Shown in pieces: positions 1 to 5,637 of a stretch of DNA of 5,637 bases. Each line of letters starts with the position of its first letter. Positions within the stretch are counted from its first letter, which is position 1. The DNA is from Ruminococcus sp. (GTDB lineage Bacteria > Bacillota > Clostridia > Oscillospirales > Ruminococcaceae). The position numbers were made by a program, and so were the translations under genes. Below the pieces are notes generated by a model. The model was not told the origin of the DNA and ran no database searches. It worked only from the letters and a program-made list of their open reading frames with translations. The DNA lies in assembly GCA_014799765.1 (NCBI GenBank), contig JAAVHK010000124.1, positions 1-5,637 on the forward strand, read 5' to 3'.

Positions 1-2309
1 GCAATAATTACGGACGTATGGCTACAATCTATTTCAAGGATACACCGTATGAACTTTCCATAAGGGTAGACGACTACATTTCACCGGAAGATTTTGCTAA
101 AGTTATCGAAAACGTTAAACTTGTTGAAAGCGATACCGAAAAAGCTTATGTATATCACGATGTGAATGATGCAATCTATAACGTTGATTTTGACTGGGTA
201 CCTGATGACTTTAATTATAACAGTGACGGTTCCTACACTTATTTTACAGATGACGGTAATAAAAAAAGCTTTATGATAGCATCATTTACAAAAAATCTCT
301 CCGGTGAAAAAACTGAAAACGGCAAGGCATTGACTGTACGTGACGAATATCAGATTGGCAATAAAACTGTTGACATAAGATATACTGATGATTATGTGGA
401 AAACTCAACAGATAAAGACTGCACGACTTACGGACGTGTTGCGACAATATATTTCAATAATACACCGTATGAACTTGAATTGTTGGTAACAGACGACGTT
501 ACCAAAGAAGATTTTGCAAAAATTATCGAGAATATCAATATTTTCCCGTCATGTAAGGAAAGAGCGGAAATATTTACCGGTGAGCAGGCAGGCGAGGATA
601 TACAGGAAATTTCACAGGAAACCGAAACACTCTATGATGTTGAATACGGCTGGATTCCGGACAATTTAGAACGTATAGACGGCGAATCTTATTCTCATGA
701 GTTTAAGAACATCAAGTCCGACAGAAAAACTATATCAGTTTCTTTCGGTAAAAATCTTACCGGTCAGGAAATTGAAATGGATAGTGCCGCACCTGTACGT
801 GACACTTACGAAATAGATAACAAAACTATTAAAGTCGGATATTATGATGATTACATTGAAAATTCAACGGATACACAGCATAATAAATATGGACGTCAGG
901 CATTAGTATATTTTAACGATAATCCGTATGAACTTTTAGTATGGGTTACCGACGACGTCACAAAGGACGATTTGAAGAAGTTCCTTGAAAATATAAAACT
1001 TGTGCCGACCGATACTGAAAAAGCATGGGTATATTATCCGGAAGATGTAACGCAGTCTGAATTTACCGTATCGGACGGCAAGAATGACGGTAAGGTAAAC
1101 GAGGGTACAAAGGTAGTAAAGGAATCCGAAAGTAAACCGGCAGAAAATTACGACGATACAATTTATGACATTGAATACGGCTGGCTTCCGGAGGGTCTCG
1201 AATATCAGCAGGGCAATGAATATGACGGTAAATTCCATAACTACACTACAAACAGCGGTATGACACCATCATTTACAAAATATCCCGACGGTAATAAAAT
1301 TCCGGCAATAGTAAACCGTTGTAAAGATACGCAAAATTATACGGCGGACGGAAAAACAGTCACAATCAGTTACCGTTCGGACTATCAGGAAAATTCAGCC
1401 AATCGTAATTACGGACGTATCGCCGATATATCGTTTGATAATACACTGTATTCGCTTTCACTGTGGGTTACCGACGACATCACAAAGGACGATTTGAAAA
1501 TGATTATCGCTAACGTGAAACTCGTGCCGTCGGATACGGAAACCGCTTATATATACAATCCGGAAGATGAGGAATTAGACTATCGGGATGTATTATCGGG
1601 TGAGGTATATTCAGATGTCAAGATATATCATATCGGAGAAGATATTGATGTGGATAATTATTCCGAGTATTATTCCGGTTATAAATGCAGACTGAAAGTA
1701 ACTGACATAAGTTTTGATAACGCATTCGGCACTTTAAACCCTGAAGGTGGATTAAGTAAAAGTGACGATTTATATGGTGATTTCAAAACTGCTGATATTG
1801 TCGACGAGGACGGAATTCTTGTTGATAACGTGCGTAAATATGTACAGTTTGCCAAAGGCGATGACGTTAAATATCAGGAGAAAACGGAAACTGTACCGAC
1901 ACATATTATGACAGTAAAAATGACTTATACCAATACAGGCGATACGACTATTGAAAATATATTTGATACAAATAATAAATTTATGCTCCTGACGAAACGT
2001 GACAACACTTTAATAAATACTCATACGGCGAAACTTCTTGACAAATTCGGCAGTGATGACTATACAAAATATAATTTCTATGATACTTTCGATGTACTCC
2101 GTGATTCTGCCTATTCTTTCATGTACTACGTACAGGAGAAAAACACGCTAAGACCGAACGAAAGTACGGAAATAACAATGGCGTTTGCGGTAGAAGACGA
2201 GTTCATGGACAATGTATATCTTGATTTAGCATTCACCGCACTTCCGGTAAGTCCCGAAAATGAAGCCTCCCACGTTGTAAATGTTTCAATATCTCAAAAA
2301 CCAGAATAA
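1..2309 (+). CDS. Large acidic multi-repeat protein with DUF4367-like domains (5' end outside window)
   Basis: Only the C-terminal 768 codons are in the window. The frame is already open at base 3 and reads N-N-Y-G-R before the Met at 18. That YGR is the same one that opens the strand motif of every later repeat, so the Met at 18 is internal and the true start lies upstream. Residue numbers below count that Met as 1. The protein has an incomplete first repeat (to about residue 46) and three full repeats (about 53-186, 205-339, 382-513). Each full repeat has a [YF]xW[VIL]P[DE] opening, a DDY/SDYxENS segment, YGRxAxIYFxNTPYEL, a VTDD[VI]TK[ED]D helix start, and an ENxKLVPSDTEKA-type end. This order resembles DUF4367, but that is a recognition by eye. 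Residues about 530-760 form a different beta-rich domain with a 'MTVKMTYTNTGDTTIENIF' and 'LRPNESTEITMAF' pattern, resembling the DUF4352/DUF5067 immunoglobulin-like class. The protein is rich in Asp/Glu with few Cys and no membrane segment in the visible part, consistent with an extracellular or membrane-tethered protein (inference). Function is unknown. It ends with TAA just before a terminator. Confidence 0.9.
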   Translation, partial: NNYGRMATIYFKDTPYELSIRVDDYISPEDFAKVIENVKLVESDTEKAYVYHDVNDAIYNVDFDWVPDDFNYNSDGSYTYFTDDGNKKSFMIASFTKNLSGEKTENGKALTVRDEYQIGNKTVDIRYTDDYVENSTDKDCTTYGRVATIYFNNTPYELELLVTDDVTKEDFAKIIENINIFPSCKERAEIFTGEQAGEDIQEISQETETLYDVEYGWIPDNLERIDGESYSHEFKNIKSDRKTISVSFGKNLTGQEIEMDSAAPVRDTYEIDNKTIKVGYYDDYIENSTDTQHNKYGRQALVYFNDNPYELLVWVTDDVTKDDLKKFLENIKLVPTDTEKAWVYYPEDVTQSEFTVSDGKNDGKVNEGTKVVKESESKPAENYDDTIYDIEYGWLPEGLEYQQGNEYDGKFHNYTTNSGMTPSFTKYPDGNKIPAIVNRCKDTQNYTADGKTVTISYRSDYQENSANRNYGRIADISFDNTLYSLSLWVTDDITKDDLKMIIANVKLVPSDTETAYIYNPEDEELDYRDVLSGEVYSDVKIYHIGEDIDVDNYSEYYSGYKCRLKVTDISFDNAFGTLNPEGGLSKSDDLYGDFKTADIVDEDGILVDNVRKYVQFAKGDDVKYQEKTETVPTHIMTVKMTYTNTGDTTIENIFDTNNKFMLLTKRDNTLINTHTAKLLDKFGSDDYTKYNFYDTFDVLRDSAYSFMYYVQEKNTLRPNESTEITMAFAVEDEFMDNVYLDLAFTALPVSPENEASHVVNVSISQKPE
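3..155 (+). repeat. Protein repeat unit 1 (incomplete), DUF4367-like
   Basis: This encodes NNYGR followed by ATIYFKDTPYEL and VDDYISPEDFAKVIENVKLVESDTEKAYVY, the second half of the repeat. The W-P half must lie upstream of the window. Confidence 0.75.
174..575 (+). repeat. Protein repeat unit 2, DUF4367-like
   Basis: This encodes about 134 residues, from IYNVDFDWVPDDF through YGRVATIYFNNTPYEL to the INIFPSCKERAEIF end. It is the most diverged copy at its C-terminal edge, where the usual KLVPSDTEKAYVY becomes NIFPSCKERAEIF. Confidence 0.8.
630..1034 (+). repeat. Protein repeat unit 3, DUF4367-like
   Basis: This encodes about 135 residues, from LYDVEYGWIPDNL through YGRQALVYFNDNPYEL to IKLVPTDTEKAWVYY. 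A hydrophilic linker of about 40 residues, rich in K, E, S, D and N, separates it from unit 4. Confidence 0.8.
1161..1556 (+). repeat. Protein repeat unit 4, DUF4367-like
   Basis: This encodes about 132 residues, from IYDIEYGWLPEGL through YGRIADISFDNTLYSL to VKLVPSDTETAYIY. Its 3' half is close to unit 3 at DNA level (compare 942-976 with 1464-1498). The C-terminal non-repeat domain follows. Confidence 0.8.
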
Positions 2310-2317
2310 ACCTCCTT

Positions 2318-2351
2318 AAAAAAAAGCTCCCTGTAAAAAGGGAGTTTTTTT
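2318..2351. terminator. Bidirectional intrinsic terminator between convergent genes
   Basis: The stem CTCCCT (2327-2332) pairs with AGGGAG (2339-2344) around a 6-nt loop. A run of seven T follows on the plus strand (2345-2351), and a run of eight A (2318-2325) gives a U-tract on the minus strand. It can therefore end both the plus-strand repeat-protein transcript and the minus-strand MATE transcript, whose stop codon lies at 2353-2355. Confidence 0.9.
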
Positions 2352-2352
2352 A

Positions 2353-3711
2353 TTATACTTTTATTTTTTCGTGAATTACTTTTTTAGTCGATACTTTTTT
2401 AACACACAAAACGCAAATTATTACGCAGTAAGTTGTTGCGACAACCCACGCAACTTGGTCAGTATAGCAGATAGCACCGAATCTGTATATAGGAACGAAT
2501 TTCCGGCTGACAATTATTCTTGCGAACATCTCCAGTACTCCGGAAAATATAGCCAGTCCCGAAAAGCCTATACCCTGTACGCTCATACGGCACGCAAAAA
2601 GTATACCTAATGCCCAGTAAAAATAGCCGACGCATTTCATATATACGCCACAGGCATCAAGTACGGCAGTTTCCGAACTGTCAAGGAACATCATTGACAA
2701 AGTACGTCCGCAGAAAATAAGTACGATACCGATTATTATTCCGTAAATAGCATTAATGGCAGTCCCCTGAATGATACCTTTCTTTACACGGTCATAATTT
2801 TCCGCCCCTAAATTCTGACTGCTGAAAACTGATATACCTGTTGCGACTGCTTCAAACGGACACATTGCCAGCTGTTTGAGTTTGGAAGTAACCGCAAATG
2901 CCGATATGTAGACATCTTCAAGTGAATTGTTTGCCGACTGCATAACCATACTACCTATAGCGGTAATCGAAAACTGTAAGCCCATAGGTACGCCCATAAT
3001 AATGAGTTCCCTAAGTGCATGACCGTTGAATTTATAGATGTCTTTAGAGAGTTTCAACAGAGGATATTTCTTCTGAATCACCACGAAACAGGCAATTCCG
3101 CTACAAGCCTGTGCCATAACCGTTGCGATACCTGCACCCATACAACCTAACGGTACTACAACTATGAATAACAGGTCAAGAATGACGTTAAGTACCGCCG
3201 AAACTGCAAGAAATATAAACGGCGTTTTACTGTCACCGATTGCACGGAGCATACTGGAAAGCAGATTATAAAAAAGCGTGAACGGTATTCCGGCGAGTAT
3301 TATGAAAAGATAATTATATGCGTCCTTGCAGATGTTTCCGGTTACCTGCATAATGTCGATAATTTTTCCGCACATAAGACACGTAACAAGAGTAAGTACC
3401 ACTGCAAAAACTCCGGTAAGCAGATATGAATGAAATACAGTAGTTCTCAGGCGGTCAGGCTGTTCCGCACCGAAGTACTTTGCCATAGGGATTCCGAATC
3501 CTGAACACGTACCTATACAGAAACCGAGTACAAGAAACTGTACGCTACTTGAAGCCCCGACAGCACCTAAGGCATCCGCACCGAGTATTCGCCCGACTAT
3601 TGTAGCGTCAATCAGGTTGTAAGCCTGTTGTAAAAGACTTCCGAGAAGTAACGGCAATGAAAATCCGAGTATGAGTTTAACCGGATTGCCTTCTGTCATG
3701 CTTTTTGTCAT
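2353..3711 (-). CDS. MATE family efflux transporter
   Basis: This encodes a 452-residue polytopic inner-membrane protein of the multidrug and toxic compound extrusion family (NorM/DinF type). The family exports organic cations, drugs or metabolites in exchange for Na+ or H+. The size and roughly 12 hydrophobic segments fit. The two homologous halves are visible, at about residues 15-215 and 235-440. Hallmarks include the N-terminal GNPVKLILGFSLPLLLG, QQAYNLIDATIVGR with the conserved TM1 acid at D35, the MLRAIGDSKTPF loop (R156, G159, D160), and SSQNLGAENYDRVKKG in the second half. The start is supported by AAAGGAG at 3721-3727, 9 nt upstream; a second Met at residue 5 is less well spaced. 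It has its own promoter and shares a bidirectional terminator with the convergent repeat-protein gene, so it is probably monocistronic. The substrate and coupling ion cannot be read from the sequence, and no frameshift or truncation is seen. Confidence 0.95.
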   Translation of the reverse strand: MTKSMTEGNPVKLILGFSLPLLLGSLLQQAYNLIDATIVGRILGADALGAVGASSSVQFLVLGFCIGTCSGFGIPMAKYFGAEQPDRLRTTVFHSYLLTGVFAVVLTLVTCLMCGKIIDIMQVTGNICKDAYNYLFIILAGIPFTLFYNLLSSMLRAIGDSKTPFIFLAVSAVLNVILDLLFIVVVPLGCMGAGIATVMAQACSGIACFVVIQKKYPLLKLSKDIYKFNGHALRELIIMGVPMGLQFSITAIGSMVMQSANNSLEDVYISAFAVTSKLKQLAMCPFEAVATGISVFSSQNLGAENYDRVKKGIIQGTAINAIYGIIIGIVLIFCGRTLSMMFLDSSETAVLDACGVYMKCVGYFYWALGILFACRMSVQGIGFSGLAIFSGVLEMFARIIVSRKFVPIYRFGAICYTDQVAWVVATTYCVIICVLCVKKVSTKKVIHEKIKV

Positions 3712-3736
3712 GATTAATCACTCCTTTGCGAATAGC

Positions 3737-3765
3737 ATTCTAACACTTTTTTCAGGAGATGTCAA
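3737..3765 (-). promoter_or_regulatory. Sigma-A promoter of the MATE gene
   Basis: On the minus strand a perfect -35 TTGACA (3760-3765) is followed after 17 nt by the -10 TAGAAT (3737-3742). TGT precedes the -10, giving an extended -10 (TGn). Transcription should begin near 3730, leaving a leader of about 19 nt that holds the AAAGGAG site. A 12-bp palindrome TTTTCCGGAAAA (3769-3780) sits directly upstream of the -35. Confidence 0.85.
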
Positions 3766-3789
3766 TAATTTTCCGGAAAAATTTCCGAC

Positions 3790-3819
3790 AAAAAAAGGAC
3801 TGTTTAAAGTCCCTTTTTT
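3790..3819 (-). terminator. Intrinsic terminator of ldh
   Basis: Read on the minus strand, GGACT and AGTCC (plus-strand 3808-3812 and 3797-3801) form a stem with a 6-nt loop. A G-U pair and six A-T pairs extend it, and it ends in a seven-base U-tract (3790-3796). It lies about 55 nt after the ldh stop codon and just before the MATE promoter, so ldh and the MATE gene are separate transcription units. Confidence 0.85.
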
Positions 3820-3825
3820 ATGTAG

Positions 3826-3874
3826 AATTAAGAATTAATAATTATTAATTATGAATTATAAATTATTAATTATT
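3826..3874. repeat. Heptamer tandem array A (7 units, AATTANN)
   Basis: Seven consecutive 7-bp units lie in perfect register: AATTAAG, AATTAAT, AATTATT, AATTATG, AATTATA, AATTATT, AATTATT. The array directly abuts the ldh stop codon (3875-3877) and lies between it and the terminator, so it is in the ldh 3' untranslated region. It contains a perfect 18-bp palindrome at 3833-3850. Confidence 0.85.
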
Positions 3875-4828
3875 TTAAAGGTTAAGACCGTTGAAACTGT
3901 CGTCAAGAATAGTTTTAGACTGCTGGAATTTTTCCTTTTCCTCTTCAGTGAGGGATAATTCAACAATTTCCTTGACACCGTTTCTGCCGATAATACACGG
4001 TACGCCGATAAATACATTTTTGCTGTCGTATTCACCGCAGAGTTTGGCGGATACGGTAAGTACGCTGTTTTCGTCGCCGAGGATAGCCTTGATAATACGT
4101 GTGATAGCCATTCCGATACCGTAATAAGTAGCACGTTTTGCCTTGATAATCTTATAGGCAGATGTTCTTACCTGTTCTTCAATTGACTGCATATCTTCAA
4201 TTTTGTAGTCGTTTTTTTCGTCGGCGAGGATTTCGGTAACGGATTTGGTAGCAAGCATAACCTGTGAAAACGGTACAAATTCGCTGTCGCCGTGTTCGCC
4301 GATAACATATGCGTGAATGTTTTTCGGGTCAACGGTGAAGTAGTCGCCGAGTAAGTAACGAAGCCTTGCGGTATCGAGAGAAGTACCGGTACCGATAACC
4401 CTTGACGCTCCGAAACGTGAGAGTTCATAAGTAACACGTGTCATAATGTCGACAGGGTTAGTTGCAACAAGGAAAATGCCGTCGAAACCTGATTTTACTA
4501 CAGGCGAGATTATAGAGCGGAAAACTTCTGTATTCCGCTGGAGCAGGTCAAGACGGGTTTCGCCCTCACGTTGAGCCACTCCGGCAGCTATTACTACTAT
4601 GTCAGCGTCCTTGCAGTCCTTGTAATCACCGGCGTATATACGCATATTCGACTTTGCAAAGGCTAAACCATGGTTCAAGTCCATAGCCTCACCGTTAGCA
4701 CGTTCCTTGTTTACGTCGATGAGGACGAGTTCGTTGCATATACCGCCCTGATTCACGAGGGCATATGCGAAACTCATTCCCACCATACCAGTACCGATAA
4801 GAACAACTTTTCTTTTATCAGTATTCAT
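3875..4828 (-). CDS. ldh: L-lactate dehydrogenase (FBP-activated type)
   Basis: This encodes a 317-residue cytoplasmic NAD-dependent L-lactate dehydrogenase (pyruvate + NADH to L-lactate + NAD+), the last step of homolactic or mixed-acid fermentation. The length matches the family. The Rossmann motif is G12-T-G-M-V-G17, with D38 at the end of the second strand to bind NAD ribose. The active-site loop is AGVAQREGETRLDLLQRN. Q86 is the residue that marks LDH rather than malate dehydrogenase (Arg there), and R92 is in the loop. The core holds N124, D152, substrate-binding R155 and catalytic H179 in GEHGDSE. R157 and H172 align with R173 and H188 of Bacillus stearothermophilus LDH, which bind fructose-1,6-bisphosphate, so allosteric activation by FBP is predicted. 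The start is fixed by GGAGG at 4836-4840, 7 nt upstream. The gene has its own consensus promoter and terminator, so it is probably transcribed alone. Confidence 0.97.
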   Translation of the reverse strand: MNTDKRKVVLIGTGMVGMSFAYALVNQGGICNELVLIDVNKERANGEAMDLNHGLAFAKSNMRIYAGDYKDCKDADIVVIAAGVAQREGETRLDLLQRNTEVFRSIISPVVKSGFDGIFLVATNPVDIMTRVTYELSRFGASRVIGTGTSLDTARLRYLLGDYFTVDPKNIHAYVIGEHGDSEFVPFSQVMLATKSVTEILADEKNDYKIEDMQSIEEQVRTSAYKIIKAKRATYYGIGMAITRIIKAILGDENSVLTVSAKLCGEYDSKNVFIGVPCIIGRNGVKEIVELSLTEEEKEKFQQSKTILDDSFNGLNL

Positions 4829-4852
4829 AAAAAAACCTCCGGTCTGATAGAT

Positions 4853-4887
4853 AATTAAGAATTAAGAATGCATAATTAAGAATTAAT
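4853..4887. repeat. Heptamer tandem array B (5 units) in the ldh leader
   Basis: Five consecutive 7-bp units are AATTAAG, AATTAAG, AATGCAT, AATTAAG and AATTAAT. A perfect 15-bp direct repeat ATAATTAAGAATTAA occurs at 4851-4865 and 4872-4886, exactly three heptamers apart. The array falls between the ldh -10 box and ribosome binding site and so should be transcribed as most of the 5' leader. Confidence 0.8.
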
Positions 4888-4890
4888 TTA

Positions 4891-4919
4891 ATTATACATT
4901 ATAAAATGTGCGTTGTCAA
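4891..4919 (-). promoter_or_regulatory. Consensus sigma-A promoter of ldh
   Basis: On the minus strand a perfect -35 TTGACA (4914-4919) and a perfect -10 TATAAT (4891-4896) are separated by exactly 17 nt. Transcription should begin near 4884, giving a leader of about 56 nt. An imperfect inverted repeat, ACATT (4896-4900) and AATGT (4905-4909), lies in the spacer, a position where a repressor could act. No canonical Rex site is visible. Confidence 0.9.
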
Positions 4920-4931
4920 GAGGTTTTTTTC

Positions 4932-4966
4932 AATTCATAATTAATAATTATGCATTGTTCATTGTC
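4932..4966. repeat. Heptamer tandem array C (5 units) across the 3' end of the kinase-like gene
   Basis: The 7-bp units are AATTCAT, AATTAAT, AATTATG, CATTGTT and CATTGTC. The array runs into the coding region and supplies the final codons (M-N-N-A) and TAA stop of the kinase-like gene. The segment 4931-4957 is also an inverted repeat with 13-nt arms, one mismatch and a single central base. It is followed on the minus strand by A rather than T residues, so it is not a typical terminator. Confidence 0.75.
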
Positions 4967-5547
4967 CGTGCTTTTATGTATTTTTCGAGATAGTCAACAG
5001 TGCCGTCAATGCCGAGGCAGGTACTGTTAATGCAGATGTCATAAAGTCTTGAATCGCCCCAGTGTCCTGAACAGTGGTAATTATGATAGCGTTTGCGTTT
5101 CTTGTCTTTTTTGCGGATAAATTCCCTTGCATCGTCTTCGGAGAGGTCATAGACTTCCATGACCCGTTTTATTTTAGCGTCCATATCGGCGAGGACAAAC
5201 AGCGATACAAGAGCAGGATTGTTTTTCAGTTTGGTTTCTGAACATCTTCCGACTACCACGAATGATTCACCGCTTTCGGATTTTTCTTTCAGAAACTCAA
5301 ACTGCATTTCAGCTATATTGTCTTCAATGGAGTTGCTGTAACCTCTTACACGTCGTGAAAGTATTTTCTTTTTCGGATTTTCGTTGTATTTTTCGATTTC
5401 TTCCGGAGTAAGTCCAATACGTTCAGCTATTTCAGTAATAAGATGTCTGTCGTAAACCGGTATGTTGAATCTTTCGGCGAGTGTCTCAGCTATGACACGT
5501 CCGCCACTTCCGAACTCTCTTCCGACTGATATAATAAGTTGTGACAT
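4948..5547 (-). CDS. Cytidylate kinase-like family protein (Cytidylate_kin2)
   Basis: This encodes a 199-residue, probably cytoplasmic P-loop protein of the Cytidylate_kin2 (AAA-17 type) family common in Clostridia. The N-terminus LIISVGREFGSGGRVIAETLA is the family's modified P-loop, GREFGSGG at residues 9-16. The canonical Walker A Lys is absent, as I recall for this family. It is followed by VYDRHLI (33-37), the strand SFVVVGRCSE (95-104), and the C-terminal signature RKKDKKRKRYHNYH...WG...LYDICINS (145-175), with basic residues where a lid segment would be. A CMP or similar nucleotide kinase activity is inferred from the family; for this family the substrate is not established to my knowledge. 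The start is fixed by AGGAGG at 5555-5560, 7 nt upstream. It begins 15 nt after the stop of the gene at the right edge, suggesting one transcript. The last residues (MNNA) and stop come from a heptamer repeat array. No clear terminator follows, so some read-through into ldh is possible. Confidence 0.9.
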   Translation of the reverse strand: MSQLIISVGREFGSGGRVIAETLAERFNIPVYDRHLITEIAERIGLTPEEIEKYNENPKKKILSRRVRGYSNSIEDNIAEMQFEFLKEKSESGESFVVVGRCSETKLKNNPALVSLFVLADMDAKIKRVMEVYDLSEDDAREFIRKKDKKRKRYHNYHCSGHWGDSRLYDICINSTCLGIDGTVDYLEKYIKARTMNNA

Positions 5548-5562
5548 AAATTTCCCTCCTGA

Positions 5563-5637
5563 TTATAAGTATCTCATGAAAATATAAGCCGTCGATATTG
5601 CAAGTACTATCACGGTAGCCGGAGCAAGTTTCTTGCA
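5563..5637 (-). CDS. C-terminal end of a putative membrane protein (partial)
   Basis: This is an open frame running off the right edge of the window, with 24 codons visible before TAA at 5563-5565. It reads CKKLAPATVIVLAI then STAYIFMRYL, a single hydrophobic stretch after two Lys, so it looks like a C-terminal transmembrane segment. The family cannot be recognised from this length. The 15-nt gap to the kinase-like start, which holds that gene's AGGAGG, supports a real gene end and a shared operon. Confidence 0.6.
   Translation of the reverse strand, partial: CKKLAPATVIVLAISTAYIFMRYL

Noticed and set aside
18..20. ATG at 18 as the true start of the repeat protein
   Set aside because: The frame is open to the window edge, and the codons before it (NNYGR) match the YGR motif of the later repeats. 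No ribosome binding site precedes it.
936..1238. Minus-strand open frame of about 100 codons
   Set aside because: It lies wholly inside repeat units 3-4 of the plus-strand gene, has no ribosome binding site or family resemblance, and is a frame shadow.
2371..2610. Plus-strand open frame of about 79 codons
   Set aside because: It is antisense to the 3' part of the MATE gene, is low-complexity, and has no recognisable family or promoter.
3856..4437. Other open frames on both strands within ldh
   Set aside because: They overlap a complete, well-conserved ldh in other frames, and none has a plausible start region or protein-like composition.
3875..4828. Malate dehydrogenase as an alternative to LDH
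   Set aside because: The active-site loop has Q86 (AQREGETR) where malate dehydrogenases carry Arg, and the FBP-site residues typical of LDH are present.
4670..4858. Plus-strand open frame of 62 codons across the ldh start
   Set aside because: It is antisense to the LDH N-terminus and has no Shine-Dalgarno site or homology that I can recognise.
4931..4957. Inverted repeat as terminator of the kinase-like gene
   Set aside because: The stem is almost all A-T and is followed on the minus strand by a run of A, not T. It is better explained by the heptamer array.
3826..4966. CRISPR-like or MITE-like element
   Set aside because: The arrays have no unique spacers between repeats, no terminal inverted repeats bounding a common unit and no target-site duplication. 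They are simple heptamer tandem repeats.
5159..5341. Plus-strand open frame of 60 codons
   Set aside because: It is antisense to the kinase-like gene and is a frame shadow.
4948..5547. Canonical cytidylate kinase (cmk)
   Set aside because: The P-loop lacks the Walker A Lys-Ser/Thr and the C-terminal signature is that of Cytidylate_kin2, so no cmk symbol was assigned.

Overview
The window looks like a stretch of chromosome from a low-GC Gram-positive gut-type bacterium of the Clostridia, most likely a Ruminococcus-like member of the Oscillospiraceae. This is inferred from strong AGGAG/AGGAGG ribosome binding sites, near-consensus sigma-A promoters, U-rich intrinsic terminators, and the mix of families (DUF4367-like repeats, Cytidylate_kin2, MATE, FBP-type L-lactate dehydrogenase). 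No mobile element, CRISPR array, rRNA or tRNA was seen.

Layout: (1) From 1 to 2309 on the plus strand is the 3' part of a large acidic protein. It has four copies (the first incomplete) of a roughly 130-residue domain resembling DUF4367, then a C-terminal beta-rich domain. Its true start lies upstream of the window. (2) A bidirectional terminator at 2318-2351 separates it from a convergent minus-strand MATE-family efflux transporter (2353-3711), which has its own promoter (3737-3765). (3) Next to that promoter is the terminator (3790-3819) of a minus-strand L-lactate dehydrogenase gene (3875-4828), which has a consensus TTGACA-17-TATAAT promoter (4891-4919). (4) Upstream of that is a cytidylate-kinase-like (Cytidylate_kin2) gene (4948-5547, minus). 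(5) At the right edge is the last 24 codons of another minus-strand gene ending in a membrane segment (5563-5637), 15 nt before the kinase-like gene and probably in the same transcript.

Functionally the genes look like separate housekeeping or accessory units rather than one system. LDH regenerates NAD+ at the end of glycolysis and keeps the residues for fructose-1,6-bisphosphate activation. The MATE protein exports an unknown substrate. The kinase-like protein is a putative nucleotide-binding phosphotransferase. The repeat protein is probably exported or membrane-anchored, of unknown function.

The most unusual non-coding signal is a set of three in-register 7-bp tandem arrays (unit AATTANN and relatives). 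They lie just after the ldh stop codon, in the ldh 5' leader, and across the 3' end of the kinase-like gene, where the array supplies the last codons and the stop. I see no convincing evidence of a new multi-gene system here.
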